A stretch of 64,000 bases of DNA from Prunus persica (GCF_000346465.2 NC_034013.1:16985624-17049623), one strand, 5' to 3'; shown: positions 22,501 to 35,030, counted from the first letter of the stretch. Numbers and translations: made by a program. Notes: generated from the letters alone by a model not told the origin.

Positions 22501-25500
22501 GTTCCAGGTATAACATTAAATGCGGTTTGACAGTTTATTCTTGGATGAATGTCTATTTGGTATTTCCAGCGTGTTGAAAATTTTCTTTTGGTAGTATGGA
22601 ATCACCGTTGTTGTGGATGAGGGCAGACCCAGAAATGGAATATCTTGCTGAAATTCATTTCAATCAACCTGTACAAATGTGGGTAAGAATGAGATTATGG
22701 TCATTCTATATGCTTTCATGGAGTTTTTAATACATGGGTTATTTACTGCTTTTACTAATGGATTTTCTCTCTGCTATGGTAAATAAGTTCTGTCCTTGAC
22801 TATTTTTAATGTTGGTATGCCATATCAGATTAATCAGTTGGAGAAGGACAAAGATGTTGTTGCTCAGGCACAAGCAATTGCAACACTGGAGTCCTTACCG
22901 CAGCTTCCCTTTTCTGTTGTTAATGCTCTCAATAATTTCCTCATTGACTCCAAGGTTTTAGTCACTTTCAGAGTTATACTTGTTGCGGAATTATGTGTAT
23001 CGAGGAGTGTAAATTTCTGAAGTTTTATTCTTTGGTTTCAAGGCCTTCTGGAGAGTTCGAATTGAGGCCGCATTTGCATTGGCAAATACAGCATCTGAGG
23101 TAATATTATTATCATTTGTGTTAAAACTGTTATGCATTTTTTATTTTTATAAAATAGAAACATTTTTATTCAAATGAAAGGATCAAAACAAGAGCATTTA
23201 GATCACAGATAAAAAGAAAACACTAGCCGGAGAAACAAACACAAGGCCACTCAACACAGAACTAAACAACCAAACATAAACAACCCCTTAAGGTACTACA
23301 GCCAGCAGATTACGCATAATTGTAGGATAGGATATAAAGCAGGGGAAGTAGATGCCCAAAGGGCAGCCCAAAACTTCACTCTATCCCATAACTCTACCAC
23401 TCCCACTCCCTTATAATCCTCGAAGATTCTCCTGTTACGTTCCAGCCATAGGTTCCAAACCACCCAGAGAATTTTAGCTTTCTTTCCCCTTCCCAAGGCA
23501 TCAAATCTGATGGAAAAAAGTTCAAAGCAGCCTTCTGGTATTACCCACACTGTGTTAACTTCCTTCAGTAACGTCTCTCACAACTTTAGAGAGAAAGGGC
23601 AGTGAAGAAGGAGATGGTCCACGTTCTCCCCTGCCATATTACATAAAACACACCAGTGAGGACTCAGGCACAAATAGGGGCAGCGTCTCTGTAGTGTATC
23701 ACCTGTATTTAGTTTTCCCAACACCGCTTGCCACACAAAGATCTTAACTTTCGGAGGAGTCTTGGCCTTCCAAATTTGAGTGTACGGAGAGAAGACCTCC
23801 CCCTCACCACTATTCTGAATATGAGAACAAAAAGAATGACATGAGAATAGACCGGATGGATCAAGCTTCCATCTTCTCTTATCCAATCTGGAAGTGATCA
23901 ACCTCACACCCTCCAATAAATCCAACAGTCTAGCTGCCTCCTCTATCTCCAGTTCATTGAGATTCCTCCTGAAACCAAATTCCCAGCTGATAGGGAACCC
24001 ATCCGAGTCCGTAAAGGAGGAAATATTGTGGTTTTGCTTGCTGGACAAATTGAAAAGCCTTGGAAACACCTCTTTCAAAATTCCGCCCTGACTCCAGTCG
24101 TCCTCCCAAAATCTGACCCTAACTCCACAACCTACCTCGAAAACACAGCCTTGAAGAAACAAATTATAGCCACTAGAAATGTCTCTCCAAGGGTTGCGAC
24201 AAGTTCCCCGAATCGCAGGTTTAGCATCCCACCCATTTGTATCCATTCCATAAATACTTCTGATCACTTTATGCCAAAGAGCATGAGGTTCGATAGGAAA
24301 CCTCCACAGCCATTTGGCCCGCAACGCCGTACTTCTAGCCCTCAATGAACCCACCCCTAACCCTCCACAGAATTTTGCCTTACCCACAACCTCCCAACTC
24401 ACAGCGTGGTTTTTTTTCCCATCCAAACCTTCCCACAAGAAGTCCCTCATAAGCTTCTCAATTCTATTGGCTACTCCGATGGGAATCCTGAAAAGGGACA
24501 TGTAGTAAATCGGAATACTACACAACACTGCCTGAATCATTGTGAGTCTTCCCCCTTTGGATAAGCAGGCTCTCTTTCATTTTTTGTAATCTATTCTCCA
24601 CTTTTTCCACAACGGGATCCCAGAACCTAATCGCCCTTGGGTTCCCGCCTAGGGGAAGACCCAAATACGACATAGGCCAAGCCCCCACATCGCATCCCCA
24701 AGCCCCTGCCAGCTCATTCAACAGCCCATCGTCAAGATTAATGCCAACTAGAGAACATTTCGATTTGTTAATTTTCATACCCGACACAAAACAGAACAGT
24801 TCCAGAATCTGAAGGAGATTATTCCAGTACTCTTCATTATCCTCTATGAAAAAAATGGTATCATTGGCGAACTGAAGGTGGGATACCTCGACCCTCTCAT
24901 GCCCTGAAAAAAGTCCGTGAAACTGATCAGCAGCTTGTGCTATCTCCATAATTCTGCTTAACAAATCTATCACCAAAGTGAACAGGAGAAGAATAGATAT
25001 TCAGAAGAAACTGTTATGCATTATAGTGTTATCTATTATGCTTGGAGTCTGTGATTTACTTGAGTTGTGATCTTCATTGTTAAAATCTTGAAATAGGTTC
25101 GTGTAAATATCTAACCTTTACTTTTAGTTATTTGTATCTAGTGTTCTTCACAGATTTACTTTTTTTTTTTTAGTTCTTAACAGAGAAACACTATCTGATA
25201 CTTTCTAGTGAGGTGATTCAGCAACCTTCATAATCTAGAGTACTGCTAATTCTTTTTTATTCATCACATTGCTTGTTTAAAATCTAATTGAACTTCTAGT
25301 TCTTCTATCACCTATAATTGCAAATTTTGTTTGGTTATAATAATCGGGTTTCCTTAACAATGAAAAATCAAGAGTATCTTATGGAAGGGTATTTCAAATT
25401 GAGTCCTTGAATCGGTGGTCTTGGTATTTTTTCAACCCTAGCTTGTACAGTCGGATTGGAATGCTCTATTCATTGTTTATTTCTGTATCTTGAGATGCCA

Positions 25501-26562
25501 ATTTTTGCTATTGACATCTGGTTGTCTTGCAGGATACCGATTGGGCTGGTCTACTCCATTTAGTGAAATTTTATAAAAGTCGAAGGTTTGATGCAAACAT
25601 TGGACTCCCCAAGTACGTTCTTTGTAAATGTGTAGTTTGGACTTCAAATGGTGGAGAGTTTACTTCAAAAATACCAATTGACAAAGTTTGTTTCTTGTTA
25701 TTATTTCCAGGCCAAATGACTTTCATGATATTTCTGAGTACTTTGTTCTTGAGGTAATGCAACGAGGTAGGATATGTAATAAGTTGTTTGTGATGTGTCA
25801 TTGTTGGTAGCCATTCCTATAGTTAACACAAAACACTTTTGTATCACCTGTTTCAAAGAATTAGCAATAAAATGAATCAGTTGGTAGCCATTCCTTTAGT
25901 TAGCACAACACACTAAAGCAATTTCATTTTATGTGCCTTTATGACCCATCAACATAGATACATCACATCGACGTATATGTTTTTGTTTTCTGACATAGAC
26001 GTACAGTACTGCTACTGTATACATGTTAGTTCTGAATTAGCCGTCCAGAACACTCATTCAACAAGTGTCATTTATGTATTTGACATTGGAAGCTATGAAT
26101 TGGATACATGCTATTTCTATCATCATCATTATTGATAGTAATGTATGTCTCCTCTCAAGGACCATCTGGAAGAAGTATGTGTTCTGTAAAGTTCCTGATC
26201 TAATAATGTAGCTCTTTTTTTCTCTAACTTGCAGGTCATTCCACATGCTATAGCTATGGTCAGAGCTGCTGACAAGAAAAGCCCAAGAGAGGCTGTGGAG
26301 TTTGTTTTACAACTTTTGAAGGTAGTTATTGTCTTGGCCATTTCTCATATAGCATGAACAAAAAATTGATGGTCATAACGGTTGGCTATGGTCAGTAAAA
26401 TACCATTTTTGTTGTCATTCGAATCCAAATTAGGGTTGATTGGGTACAACCATACAATAATTTGAATGGAACCAAACTGTGAAACAAAACAGTTACTTGG
26501 CTAAACCTTTTGACCTACACCCATGCAGAGGGCTAGAAATTTCAGTATGGAAACTGGAGACT

Positions 26563-26602
<40 letters not shown>

Positions 26603-29600
26603 TAAAACCTAGCCCCCAATATGCTTGGAACAATTTTCTCTCATCAAAGTTCTTGAATTCTTTTGGAATTGCCTTAGAGAAATAGTCCACCTTAGAAGCC
26701 CATATTACCAATCCGATTGAGTTGGCCAAGGAAAAAAAAGGAGATCCGTATTGGACAGGATAAGATTTTGGAGTTATGTACTGCAAGGGGAAAAGAAAGT
26801 CTCTAAGTTTTGAAAGAGCACATCATAGATTCCTAGATTTGGGTCCTACAGAAATGATTTTCTAAACTTGAGAACACAGTCCTTTGTCTTGCTTCTTCTG
26901 TGCCATGCATGACCATTGTTTGTCAGTAGACAATCTGGATTCTATATTTTATTTTATTTGAACTACCCCCAGTGCCGCACTCTCCGAACATCAATTTTTT
27001 TATGGTTTGCTTTGTCTTCAATTGTCACAGTACAATGACAACAATGGGAACCCTTACTCTGATGTCTTCTGGCTTGCTGCACTAATTGAGTCTGTTGGAG
27101 AACTTGAATTTGGGCAACAGGTTTGTTTTATATGATAATGCTCAGTGATTCTGTTGAAGCTACCATGTGTGTCAGTGTTATCTTTCATGATGAACAGTGT
27201 TCTGGTTTACCTTACAAGCATGCAGGACAAGATTATACAATATGCACATGTTTTGGTGGACTACATTATAAATGTGCACTTCTGTATTGGTATTGGACTA
27301 GATTAGGGCATAACCTCTGAAACAAAACATGCCATGCAATATTTGATATGGGTCCCACATGTAATAATCCTTAAATTTTCAAATATGAAATTTACAATAC
27401 TGTGAAAAAGATAATTATGCCCTTGGTGCATGCTGCATCACATTTTCCTTCTATGCCCTATATTCTATTTAAGGATCTTACTGTGCTCTGGTGTTATCTT
27501 TACTCCGTGGCAGAGTATTCTCTTTTTATCATCTCTTCTGAAGCGCATTGATCGGATTTTGCAATTTGACAGGTGCATTAACTCATTTCACGATGAATAC
27601 AGTGGATTATATCAAATAATAACTATAATTGATTTCATGTCTTTGGAAATGGCATGTACCAGGTTGATGCCTAGCTACAATGGTATCTTGTCAGTCAGCT
27701 GTATTAGGTCCCTGACACAGATTGCGTTAAAACTGTTGGGCTTTGTTCCTCTGGTGAATAATTTCTCACCTGTTCATTGCTGTTCAAATTTCTTGTATTT
27801 ATATGTAGTGTTTGGGACTTCATGTAGTACTTGGGACTTGCTGCAGGATCGCGTATTTGAACTTGTAAAACCTTTTCGGGATAGCAAGGCAATATGGCAA
27901 GTTCGGGTTGAAGCAAGCAGAGCACTCCTTGATCTTGAGTTCCACTGCAAAGGCATTGACGCGGCATTGGAACTGTTTATCAAATATTTAGATGAAGAGA
28001 CATCCTTCAGAGGTTCTTGTCAATACTTTCAGTTGAAAAACTGTCTTTCTAGGCCCTTTTTTACCCTCAAGAATATATTTATTCCAGGTGTGTGTTTCCA
28101 TCATTCTATTATATTCCTTGATTGCAGGGCAGGTGAAATTGGCTGTGCATGCTATGAGATTATGCCAGATTAGAGGTGGATCTGATTTTAATGACAACAT
28201 TAGGAGCCAAACTCTTGTGGATTTGCTTTGCCTACTTGAAGGCCGGATGGCTTTTAATAATATCTTTCTTCGTCATCACTTATTCTGCATCCTACAAATC
28301 CTTGCAGGAAGGTGAGCTCCTGTTTCCCCTATTTATTGTTTTTAACTGTTTTACATATAATAAACGTTTACACTTTGGTTGTGATGACTTACCAAGATGA
28401 AAAACATTATTTGGTTTTTTTTCTTTTTCTATATATGGAGTTCATTTGTTTATTAAAAACTGATATTTGCGAATGCTTTTTATTAATTGTATTTGAACCG
28501 TGCTCCATTTTCAGGGCCCCAACACTATATGGAGTACCCAGAGATCATAAACCATTTCATCTAGGGGCTGCGGAAAGCTTCCACGAGCAGAAAAACATCT
28601 TTGCTACTTTCATTCCAGAAAGTAAATTTTTGGAACCACCTTCTGAAGCCCCAAACCATTCCCATGATGATTTGACTGTCCTTGAAACTTCCAGAGATGG
28701 ACTGCCTGCTCCAGAAATTTCCATGAATGGGTTATCAGTTCCAGCTCCAGAAACTTCCAAGGATGGGTTTGCCTTTCCAGGAGCTTCTAAAGATGATTTG
28801 GGTGTTCCCAAACCTACAAATGATGGTTTAGATGCTCCAGAACCCTCCAGTGGTGGTTTGGGTGATCCACAGCCTTCCAGTGTTTGTTGGGTTGCTCCAG
28901 AACCTTCCAGTGGTGGTTTGGTTGCTCCAGAACCTTCCGGTGGTGGTTTGGTTGCTCCCGAACCTTCCATTGGTAGTTTTGGTGCAACGGAACCTTCAAT
29001 TGGTAGTTTTGGTGCTCCAGAACCTTCCAAGGATGGCTTAGTGGTTTCAGAACCTTTCAAGGATGGCTTGGCAGTTCTTGAACCTTTCAAGGAAGCAGAT
29101 ACCATTTCCAACAGCCATAAACGGAAGCTGCCGGTTGTTAAGATCAGGGTCAAAAGATCTGCTACTACTAGTAGAGCAGAAGAATGTGATAATCAAACTG
29201 CTGAGAGGTCACAAGGTGGGCATCTTGAAACTGATCATGGGCCAAGCAGTTCAGTATCTGTGGATGCGCCTCACAGAAATTTTCCAGAGACTGTGAGCCA
29301 TAGCAATCAAAATGTTGAGGAAGTTAATTCTTGGCATGATCTTGGATCCCGGATGACTGCCAGCATTGGTAGTGCAAAACTTGCGAGTGACGGTGATGAT
29401 ATAGGAAAGGAATTGCAGTGCACTGCTGATTCGAGCAAAGTTTCTGCACTGCCTCAGCCTGAAGATCCATCACCTAGGTATATCCAGGATAACCAAGATG
29501 CAGATGTCCAAAAGTATGCAAGTCTCCAAGCTCTTTCAGTTCCTAGGAATGATGTTAACGGTGGTTCATTTGGCATGGTGGATTCTCTTCCTCGTGGGAA

Positions 29601-29958
29601 AGAAAAGGAGAAAAAGAAAGACAAGGAAAAGAAACGAAAGCGGGACAAGGGGCACCGAGATGATCCCGAGTATCTGGAGCGGAAGCGCTTAAAGAAGGAG
29701 AACAAACAGAAGCAGAAGGAATTGGCAAAGTTGTTGAATGAGACCGGAAAAGTATCTTCCGCGGACTTACCACACAGTAGGAAAGAGATACTTGGTATAA
29801 AGCCGGCAAATGTGCAACTCAAACCAGCTGAGCCCAGTGGATCTAACAAATTAGTGATCACAGGGGTCGAAGCCACCAGGCCTGAGGCATCAGAAGGTAC
29901 TTCTGCTACTCCCAGGTTTCGTATTAAAACAAAAATCCGAACACAGAGCAAACCGTAA
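14857..29958 (+). CDS. TAF2: Transcription initiation factor TFIID subunit 2 (TAF2)
   Basis: TFIID subunit that helps bind core promoter DNA. Twenty-five exons: 14857-14972, 15212-15554, 15782-15927, 16014-16080, 18401-18600, 18702-18855, 19547-19631, 19770-19861, 20251-20376, 20475-20528, 21751-21819, 21959-22056, 22160-22507, 22595-22682, 22829-22954, 23043-23099, 25533-25612, 25711-25753, 26235-26321, 27031-27120, 27514-27572, 27663-27753, 27847-28012, 28128-28311, 28515-29958. They join in frame to 1470 codons. The N-terminal half is an M1-aminopeptidase-like fold; the usual HExxH zinc site reads FALARQ (residues 352-357), so it is not a peptidase, as expected for TAF2. HEAT-like helices follow. 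The last exon adds a decapeptide-repeat region and a lysine-rich tail that looks like a nuclear localisation signal. Introns 4, 10 and 16 hold transposons. Identity is firm. Confidence 0.93.
16526..16597 (+). tRNA. tRNA-Phe(GAA)-like sequence, possibly functional
   Basis: The 72-base sequence has matching acceptor strands (GCGGGGA and TCACCGC), D-arm TAGCTCAGTTGGGAGAGC, anticodon stem TCAGA/TCTGA around CTGAAGA (anticodon GAA), and T-arm GCGTG/CACGC with loop TTCAATC. Compared with the usual plant nuclear tRNA-Phe it lacks one A in the variable loop (four bases instead of five) and has A for G in the T-loop. All stems still pair. Because it lies in a dispersed repeat whose other copy is broken, it may be a tRNA-derived pseudogene. 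No T-run terminator directly follows it. Confidence 0.55.
17115..17526. mobile_element. Mutator-like MITE with 9-bp target duplication
   Basis: The 412-base element begins GGATTAACTACATTTTACTC and ends with its inverse. The two terminal inverted repeats match over roughly 90 bases and, with gaps, further inward (CGTCAACTTCACCGTTTGAT-like blocks recur inverted). It is flanked by a perfect 9-base direct repeat TATTTTTTA (17106-17114 and 17527-17535). Long inverted repeats and a 9-base duplication are typical of Mutator-like elements. No transposase is encoded. Confidence 0.88.
20641..20840 (+). repeat. Local tandem duplication in TAF2 intron 10
   Basis: Two adjacent units of about 100 bases each contain TTTTCTGNTGGCTGCTTTTCC, a T-rich stretch, AATATTTGGTAAATTTG and GCCTCTATGACT. 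They differ by scattered substitutions and small gaps. Confidence 0.8.
20935..21183. mobile_element. MITE with about 100-bp inverted ends, in TAF2 intron 10
   Basis: The left end (GCTAGCTACCTTCC..GCCACATGTATTCCACTCACACATA) recurs inverted at the right end (TATGTGTGGGTGGAATACACGTG..GGAAGGTAGCTAGC). The arms pair over about 100 bases around a short AT-rich centre. No clear target duplication was found, so the family is not assigned. Confidence 0.75.
23139..25007 (-). mobile_element. 5'-truncated LINE (L1-type) retrotransposon in TAF2 intron 16
   Basis: A perfect 15-base target duplication AAACTGTTATGCATT flanks it (23124-23138 and 25008-25022). Read on the minus strand it begins inside the reverse transcriptase palm ([14 protein letters not shown]), passes FANDT in place of the usual FADDT, and continues through the connecting region to a zinc-binding RVT C-terminal domain ([20 protein letters not shown]) and a degenerate A-rich 3' tail (T-rich on plus). 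The frame is broken at about 24520-24540 and again by a stop at 23578-23580, where the family normally has tryptophan. The element is dead but recent-looking, and lies antisense in the intron. Confidence 0.93.
26566..26599. repeat. CT microsatellite in TAF2 intron 19
   Basis: About 34 bases of uninterrupted CT repeat within intron 19 (26322-27030). Confidence 0.95.
28665..29095 (+). repeat. Decapeptide-coding repeat in TAF2 exon 25
   Basis: About fourteen units of roughly 30-36 bases encode variants of (V/G)APEPSxGGL. The central units (28840-29040) are near-identical at the DNA level. Period 30 is clearest. The antisense strand shows a shadow open frame through the region because the repeat lacks stops. 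Confidence 0.85.
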
Positions 29959-30790
29959 TGAATGTTTTGTACCCTTGTCACAAATTGAACGAGGGTTGCT
30001 ACTCGGAAATATAAATTTTGGATTGTGTTTAGGTGTATAGTGATATTGTGAGAGACAGAAGCAGACACTACAGAATATTAGTTTATAAATGCTTTTGTGT
30101 TTGCTCATTGTTAGGCCCGACTGTTTGGTGCGAGCATAACAATCGCCATTCGCCAGTGCCAAAAATACCGCTTTTTGTTTTTTCTTTGTCAACCTTTGAA
30201 TTTTTGTGAAGCTGAACATTTAAAGCAACCGTGGATTTTAACAAATGGCCTACATATTTTTTATTAAAAATTTTCAAGCTGTCGATTGTGTTACACTGGC
30301 AATGTATTTTTATTTATTTTTAATACAAGCAATGCTCTAAATTACGAGAGGAGGGGGTTTTTCACACACACATACATACTACTAAGCCACTGGTGTGCAA
30401 ATCAAATCCTTCTTCAAACTCCTCTGTTGGTAATGTATTTTAAAATTTACGAGAATTTCATTTCAACTTGGGAAAATGGGACATTTTAAAATTTGACTTT
30501 TAGTGTTGTCTTGGGTTGGGATAAAGCTTTGGGTTTGTAGACGGGAAGAGTAGGGTTGTGCAGCCAAAAAATGGATCGCACTATGACTCGGTGATAGCTG
30601 GGCTGAGGATGCTATTCTGTTCTAATGTCGATCTCTCACTCAATGATCTTATTAAAAAGGGTGAAAGAAGTAAAATGTGAAAAAAAGAAAAGGGCCCCCA
30701 CCCCACCCACTTCCACGGCCCCTAAAAGATCCATGGATTGCGTGCGTTGCCTCAATGGCTACGATTGGCTCCTTGAACCATGACCACTCA

Positions 30791-30841
30791 CAGGCCATAG
30801 GCCACCCACAGGCCATAGGCCACCCACAGGCCATAGGCCAC
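30791..30841 (+). repeat. 18-bp tandem repeat, nearly three copies
   Basis: The unit CAGGCCATAGGCCACCCA is repeated almost three times without change. It is GC-rich in an AT-rich setting. Confidence 0.9.
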
Positions 30842-31758
30842 ATGCATGCATCCTCCTAGGCTAGGTAAAGTTTGATGATTGTAATTTGTAAGCTTTTGTA
30901 CGTGCAATAAAAAAGTAATTCAGCTATAGCAAGCTGGACCATTTTCAATTATCGTTTTATGTCTTGAAATTGAAAGATAACGAGAAGAAATAAATTAGGG
31001 TACAGTAAATAATATGAATGTTAAGGCCGTGTGAGGTTATGGGTTTGAATTCCTTCTCTCTCAGTATGATTTGTATTTATATAAAAATAAAAATAAAAGG
31101 TGGAAACAAATGATTTATACTAAAAGGGAAATTCAAACACTAGCTACCAATTGCTTGCTTTCTACTTTCGTTCTATATATATTCCCACCAAACAAGAAAC
31201 GGTCGGTCAATTTTTACTGCAAAAGCAAAATTGCACTGGTCCATCGTCACCAGGTGAAGTTGTGGTTAGGCAGAGGCCACATTTGCATATTCAGGAGCAG
31301 GCAAATATCATACATACATTATATACAAGAAAGAAACTGCACTAAAGAAAAAAAGAAAGACGATAGATATAATTTTTTCTTCTTTTATTTTCTTTTGTGG
31401 ATTTTGTCATCATCACCAAATCAACAGTCCACATGAGGGAGACTTGAACATGATGAATTGTGTGTCTGTTCCATTTCCATATATAATTATAAATAAATAA
31501 GAAGAGCAATGCAATGCAAGACAGTAGGGGCCCTCTCCTCCCCCCGTAGCCGTACGAACGAAACACATACATAGTTTACTTCTTATATCTATCTACTCTG
31601 CAAATAGAACACGCAAAGAGACCGAAAGGACCATCAATGAATTAATATATTTAAAGGCTCTCTCTCTGTGTCAGTGTCACTATTGGGTACCGACCTTTAC
31701 GTTGGTAATAATTATACAAACCCATTTAAATAAATATTTAATAACATTGCTTTGGTGC

Positions 31759-31818
31759 TCTAAAATCTAAAATCTAAAATCTAAAATCTAAAATCTAAAG
31801 TCTAAAGTCTAAAGTCTA
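31759..31818 (+). repeat. Heptamer array (ATCTAAA then GTCTAAA)
   Basis: About eight consecutive 7-base units: five of ATCTAAA, then three of GTCTAAA. It is directly followed by TATAAATAG. Confidence 0.92.
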
Positions 31819-31826
31819 TAAATAGA
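31818..31826 (+). promoter_or_regulatory. Orphan TATA box
   Basis: TATAAATAG followed by a GA run, with no coding frame downstream for several kilobases. A CAG/GTGAGT donor consensus lies about 520 bases on, at 32342. It could start a non-coding transcript, but this is inference only. Confidence 0.3.
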
Positions 31827-32527
31827 GAGAGATAGGCCTGCAGTTGTGATTCGGAAATCCAACAATAACTACAACTGCTACAGGGAGGGTGATGAGAAGG
31901 TGAGGGTAAGGGTGAGGGTGAGGCTAGCTAGCTTTAACATTTATTGGTGAATCTTCCTTTCCCAGATTTGTAGCGGTGGGTTGGGTTTCCTTTCCCCTCA
32001 ATCTTTCTTTCTTGACGTATATATATATAAATTATATCTTGTCCTTTGTGTGGACGGGGGAAGGAAGCTGGTGCCTGATGGAAGCATAGCTGCCTTGATT
32101 AGCTCTACCTGCTCCAAATGATTACTGTGCTCTCCTTCCTTCATCCTTTAGGCTTACTGTACTTCAAATTTCAGCTTTCAACTTTCAACTTTCATCAAGA
32201 TAAAAAAGGATTGCAATGCAACCTCTTTGGGCTTGGCCTGGCGTTGCTTTGCTTTACGCAGTTAGCTAGGCGGCTACAACCATTTCCAAGTTCCTATATT
32301 TATATATCTTCACTTCACTTGCGGATATCATATCAGCCATCAGGTGAGTTCATGTTCAACTAGTTTAATCAATAATTCCACACCGTTTAAGTATTTGATT
32401 ACCTCTAACAATGTTCTGTCTTGCTCAATTTTCTTTTCACTGTACGTGTATTGGTTTGGATTTGGTTTCATGAATCATGCTTGATTAATATTGTCTTAGG
32501 AATTGATGTCGATTATATATCAAAGTA

Positions 32528-32528
<1 letters not shown>

Positions 32529-32559
<31 letters not shown>
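32529..32559. repeat. GA microsatellite
   Basis: About 31 bases of pure GA dinucleotide in the gene-poor spacer. Confidence 0.95.
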
Positions 32560-32561
<2 letters not shown>

Positions 32562-34644
32562 CCTATACTATATATATCATACACGCTATCAATTGTTTTA
32601 GATTTATTATATATGAATTATGTTGGAACAAGAAAGATGCCATTATATATATTCTATCACTTCTGTCAAAGCAAATCACTTCTGTCAAAGCAACATGCCA
32701 TTATATACATATATACTCAATGGTTACTGATGAAAACTTCATGAAACTCTGGTCTGCAATGCATGCACATGATTCTGTTATACATGTGATCGAATTTGAG
32801 GATAATTTCATGTAAATAATGGCCTCTCTAGGATTTTATTGGCTCAGTGTCAAAACAACAATAGGGTCTTCTATAAAATATCTTCAACGAAAGTATTATA
32901 AAAAGAACCCAACATAATGATAGCAAATTTACAAGTAAAACTCTCATCACCATCTGTTTTTTTTAATACTATAAAGGATTATTAATATTAACCAAATAAT
33001 TCAGTGGGAACATAAGTCCAAATCTTGATGATTATCAAATTACTAATTATCATTAAGCAATAAAAAATAGTAACATATGAAAAAAAGTATCAATGAAATC
33101 ATAGGATAGTATCATCACGTTATCTCGTAATACTCTCATCCAAAATTTACCACGTGTTATATTATTATAAATAAAAAAAATAAACATACAGTTTATGGTT
33201 TTAAGGGATCTATTGAACCCTTTATGGTCTTGCAAGGCCAAGAAGTCTAAAATCTTCTTATAGATTTCCATGGAAGACAGTTGGGGTGGGGCGTTGTCGT
33301 TCATGGTGGTGATTGCTTGGCTTTTTTCTTCTTCTTAGTTTTCTAATTTTAAAGATAAAAATACGAGTTCCAATTCAGCTGATAAAAACTTAGACATATA
33401 GCAAATTTTGAATGGGAGTATCACGAGGTGACATGATCATTCTATAATTTTGTCCAAATAAGGATGTGTTAATTAAGAAATGTGAAATAGAAAGTTTGAA
33501 TTGACATGATCACAAAAACCTTTAGCCCCTAATCTCTGCAAATCCTCGATCGTCTCAACTGAAATAATATGATTGTTTGTTACTTCAGTGAGACTTCTCC
33601 AACTTCTATATATATATTGGAGCTCCCTTTTAAATTTGTATCTGAAAAACCTACATATGTAGATAGCTACTGTTAATATGGTACGTACTGTGCATCATGC
33701 TGCTAATATCTACGGAAAGAATATCCAGTGCTGCCATTAAGATTAGCTGTAACTGATAGAAAAATGCAGTCTTGAACCAAGAGAATAGTTTCCAATTAAA
33801 AAATAGTGAACAGAACCCCCCACCCCCCCAAAAAAAATGAGAGTAAATTTTGGCTGATTTGAATGTAAAGTCCTTATTTTGATGAATTTTTGCTCTCGGA
33901 TTCTGAGCTCGTTCAAGTTTGTGTTAGGTTCCTTCCTAGTTAACTCTGTTATCTTTGTGGTTTCTACGAATTTACACTCCAATATTTCTTGTCTCAAACG
34001 CAGAACATACGCCATCTGATTTTTCTTCTGTTAGATTGAACCAAAATTTTGAAAAAAACATACAGTTGATTTGGAGCCTTTGTACAACTCATACATTCTT
34101 AAATTGGAAATTTTACTTTCGAAGCTAAATCCTTGATGACAAAAGCAAATTCCTATTTTTGTTGTAAATGAATTACATTTATATGAGAAGATGATGATGC
34201 TAGGCTATATCTCCTCCTGAACATCAAATGTAGCCAATCAATACGAAATGATAGGAAGAAATATGCTAATTAAGAATAAGGATATTGTTGCTTGGATTTC
34301 AAGAATTGTTTGCTACACCAGTACTGATGTTTACTCAAGTCGTCATTTTCCTATATGTTCAGATTTGGTTATTCTACTTCAAGATTTGGTTATTTTCAAC
34401 TATGTTTACTTAAGGCCACATAGCTATAAGCTTTAAGCTAGCTATAGGTTGGTTTCTTCAATACAATGCTGCTATGGATGGCATGGCAAGGCTCAGCTTA
34501 TGAAGATACTTAATTAAGGTACATTTTCCTTCCTTTTTTTAATCCCCTGTTTTAAGATTTAAACTTCTAGGATCATGTAATTATCACCTCCCACTGCCAC
34601 AAATAGTAAATGTACAGAAAAATGGGGTTTAGGTCAGGTTAATA

Positions 34645-35030
34645 ACACCTCCCATAATAGTCAACAGATTTGAAGCAACAACTTCCCATAAATAGTCAAC
34701 AGATTTAAAGCAACAACTCCCACAAAAGGAAGCAACAAGCTCCATTATTGGCACACCTTTTCTGCTTTGCCATATTTGAGCATTTTTTCTCTGTCCTAAA
34801 ATCCTCAAACGATGCTTCTAGCTGTGTTCTTCTCTGGGATATATATTTGTTTCCGTATTCTTTAGAAGGGTGGTTTGTTGAAAACATATATGTTACTACT
34901 TAGAGAAAACAAGTGCTGAAACATTCAAGATTGGGCTTGCTCATGAGATTAACTGAGCTAATTGAATTTGATGACAGATGAACTAGGTTGGGCTTGCTCA
35001 TTAGATTAACTGAACTAATTGATCATTAGT
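34645..35030 (+). repeat. Cluster of short local duplications
   Basis: Two adjacent copies of a unit containing ATAGTCAACAGATTTGAAGC and CAACAACT lie at about 34657-34722. Two copies of a unit containing TTGGGCTTGCTCAT, AGATTAACTGA and CTAATTGA lie at about 34932-35024. Confidence 0.75.

Noticed and set aside
28557..29153. 198-residue open frame antisense to TAF2 exon 25
   Set aside because: It is the mirror of the decapeptide repeat region, which lacks stops on both strands. It has no recognised domain, and the sense frame belongs to a well-supported gene.
29454..30068. 204-residue minus-strand open frame over the TAF2 3' end
   Set aside because: It is the shadow of the lysine-rich coding tail (Lys codons read as Leu, Phe and Ser on the other strand), with no family features.
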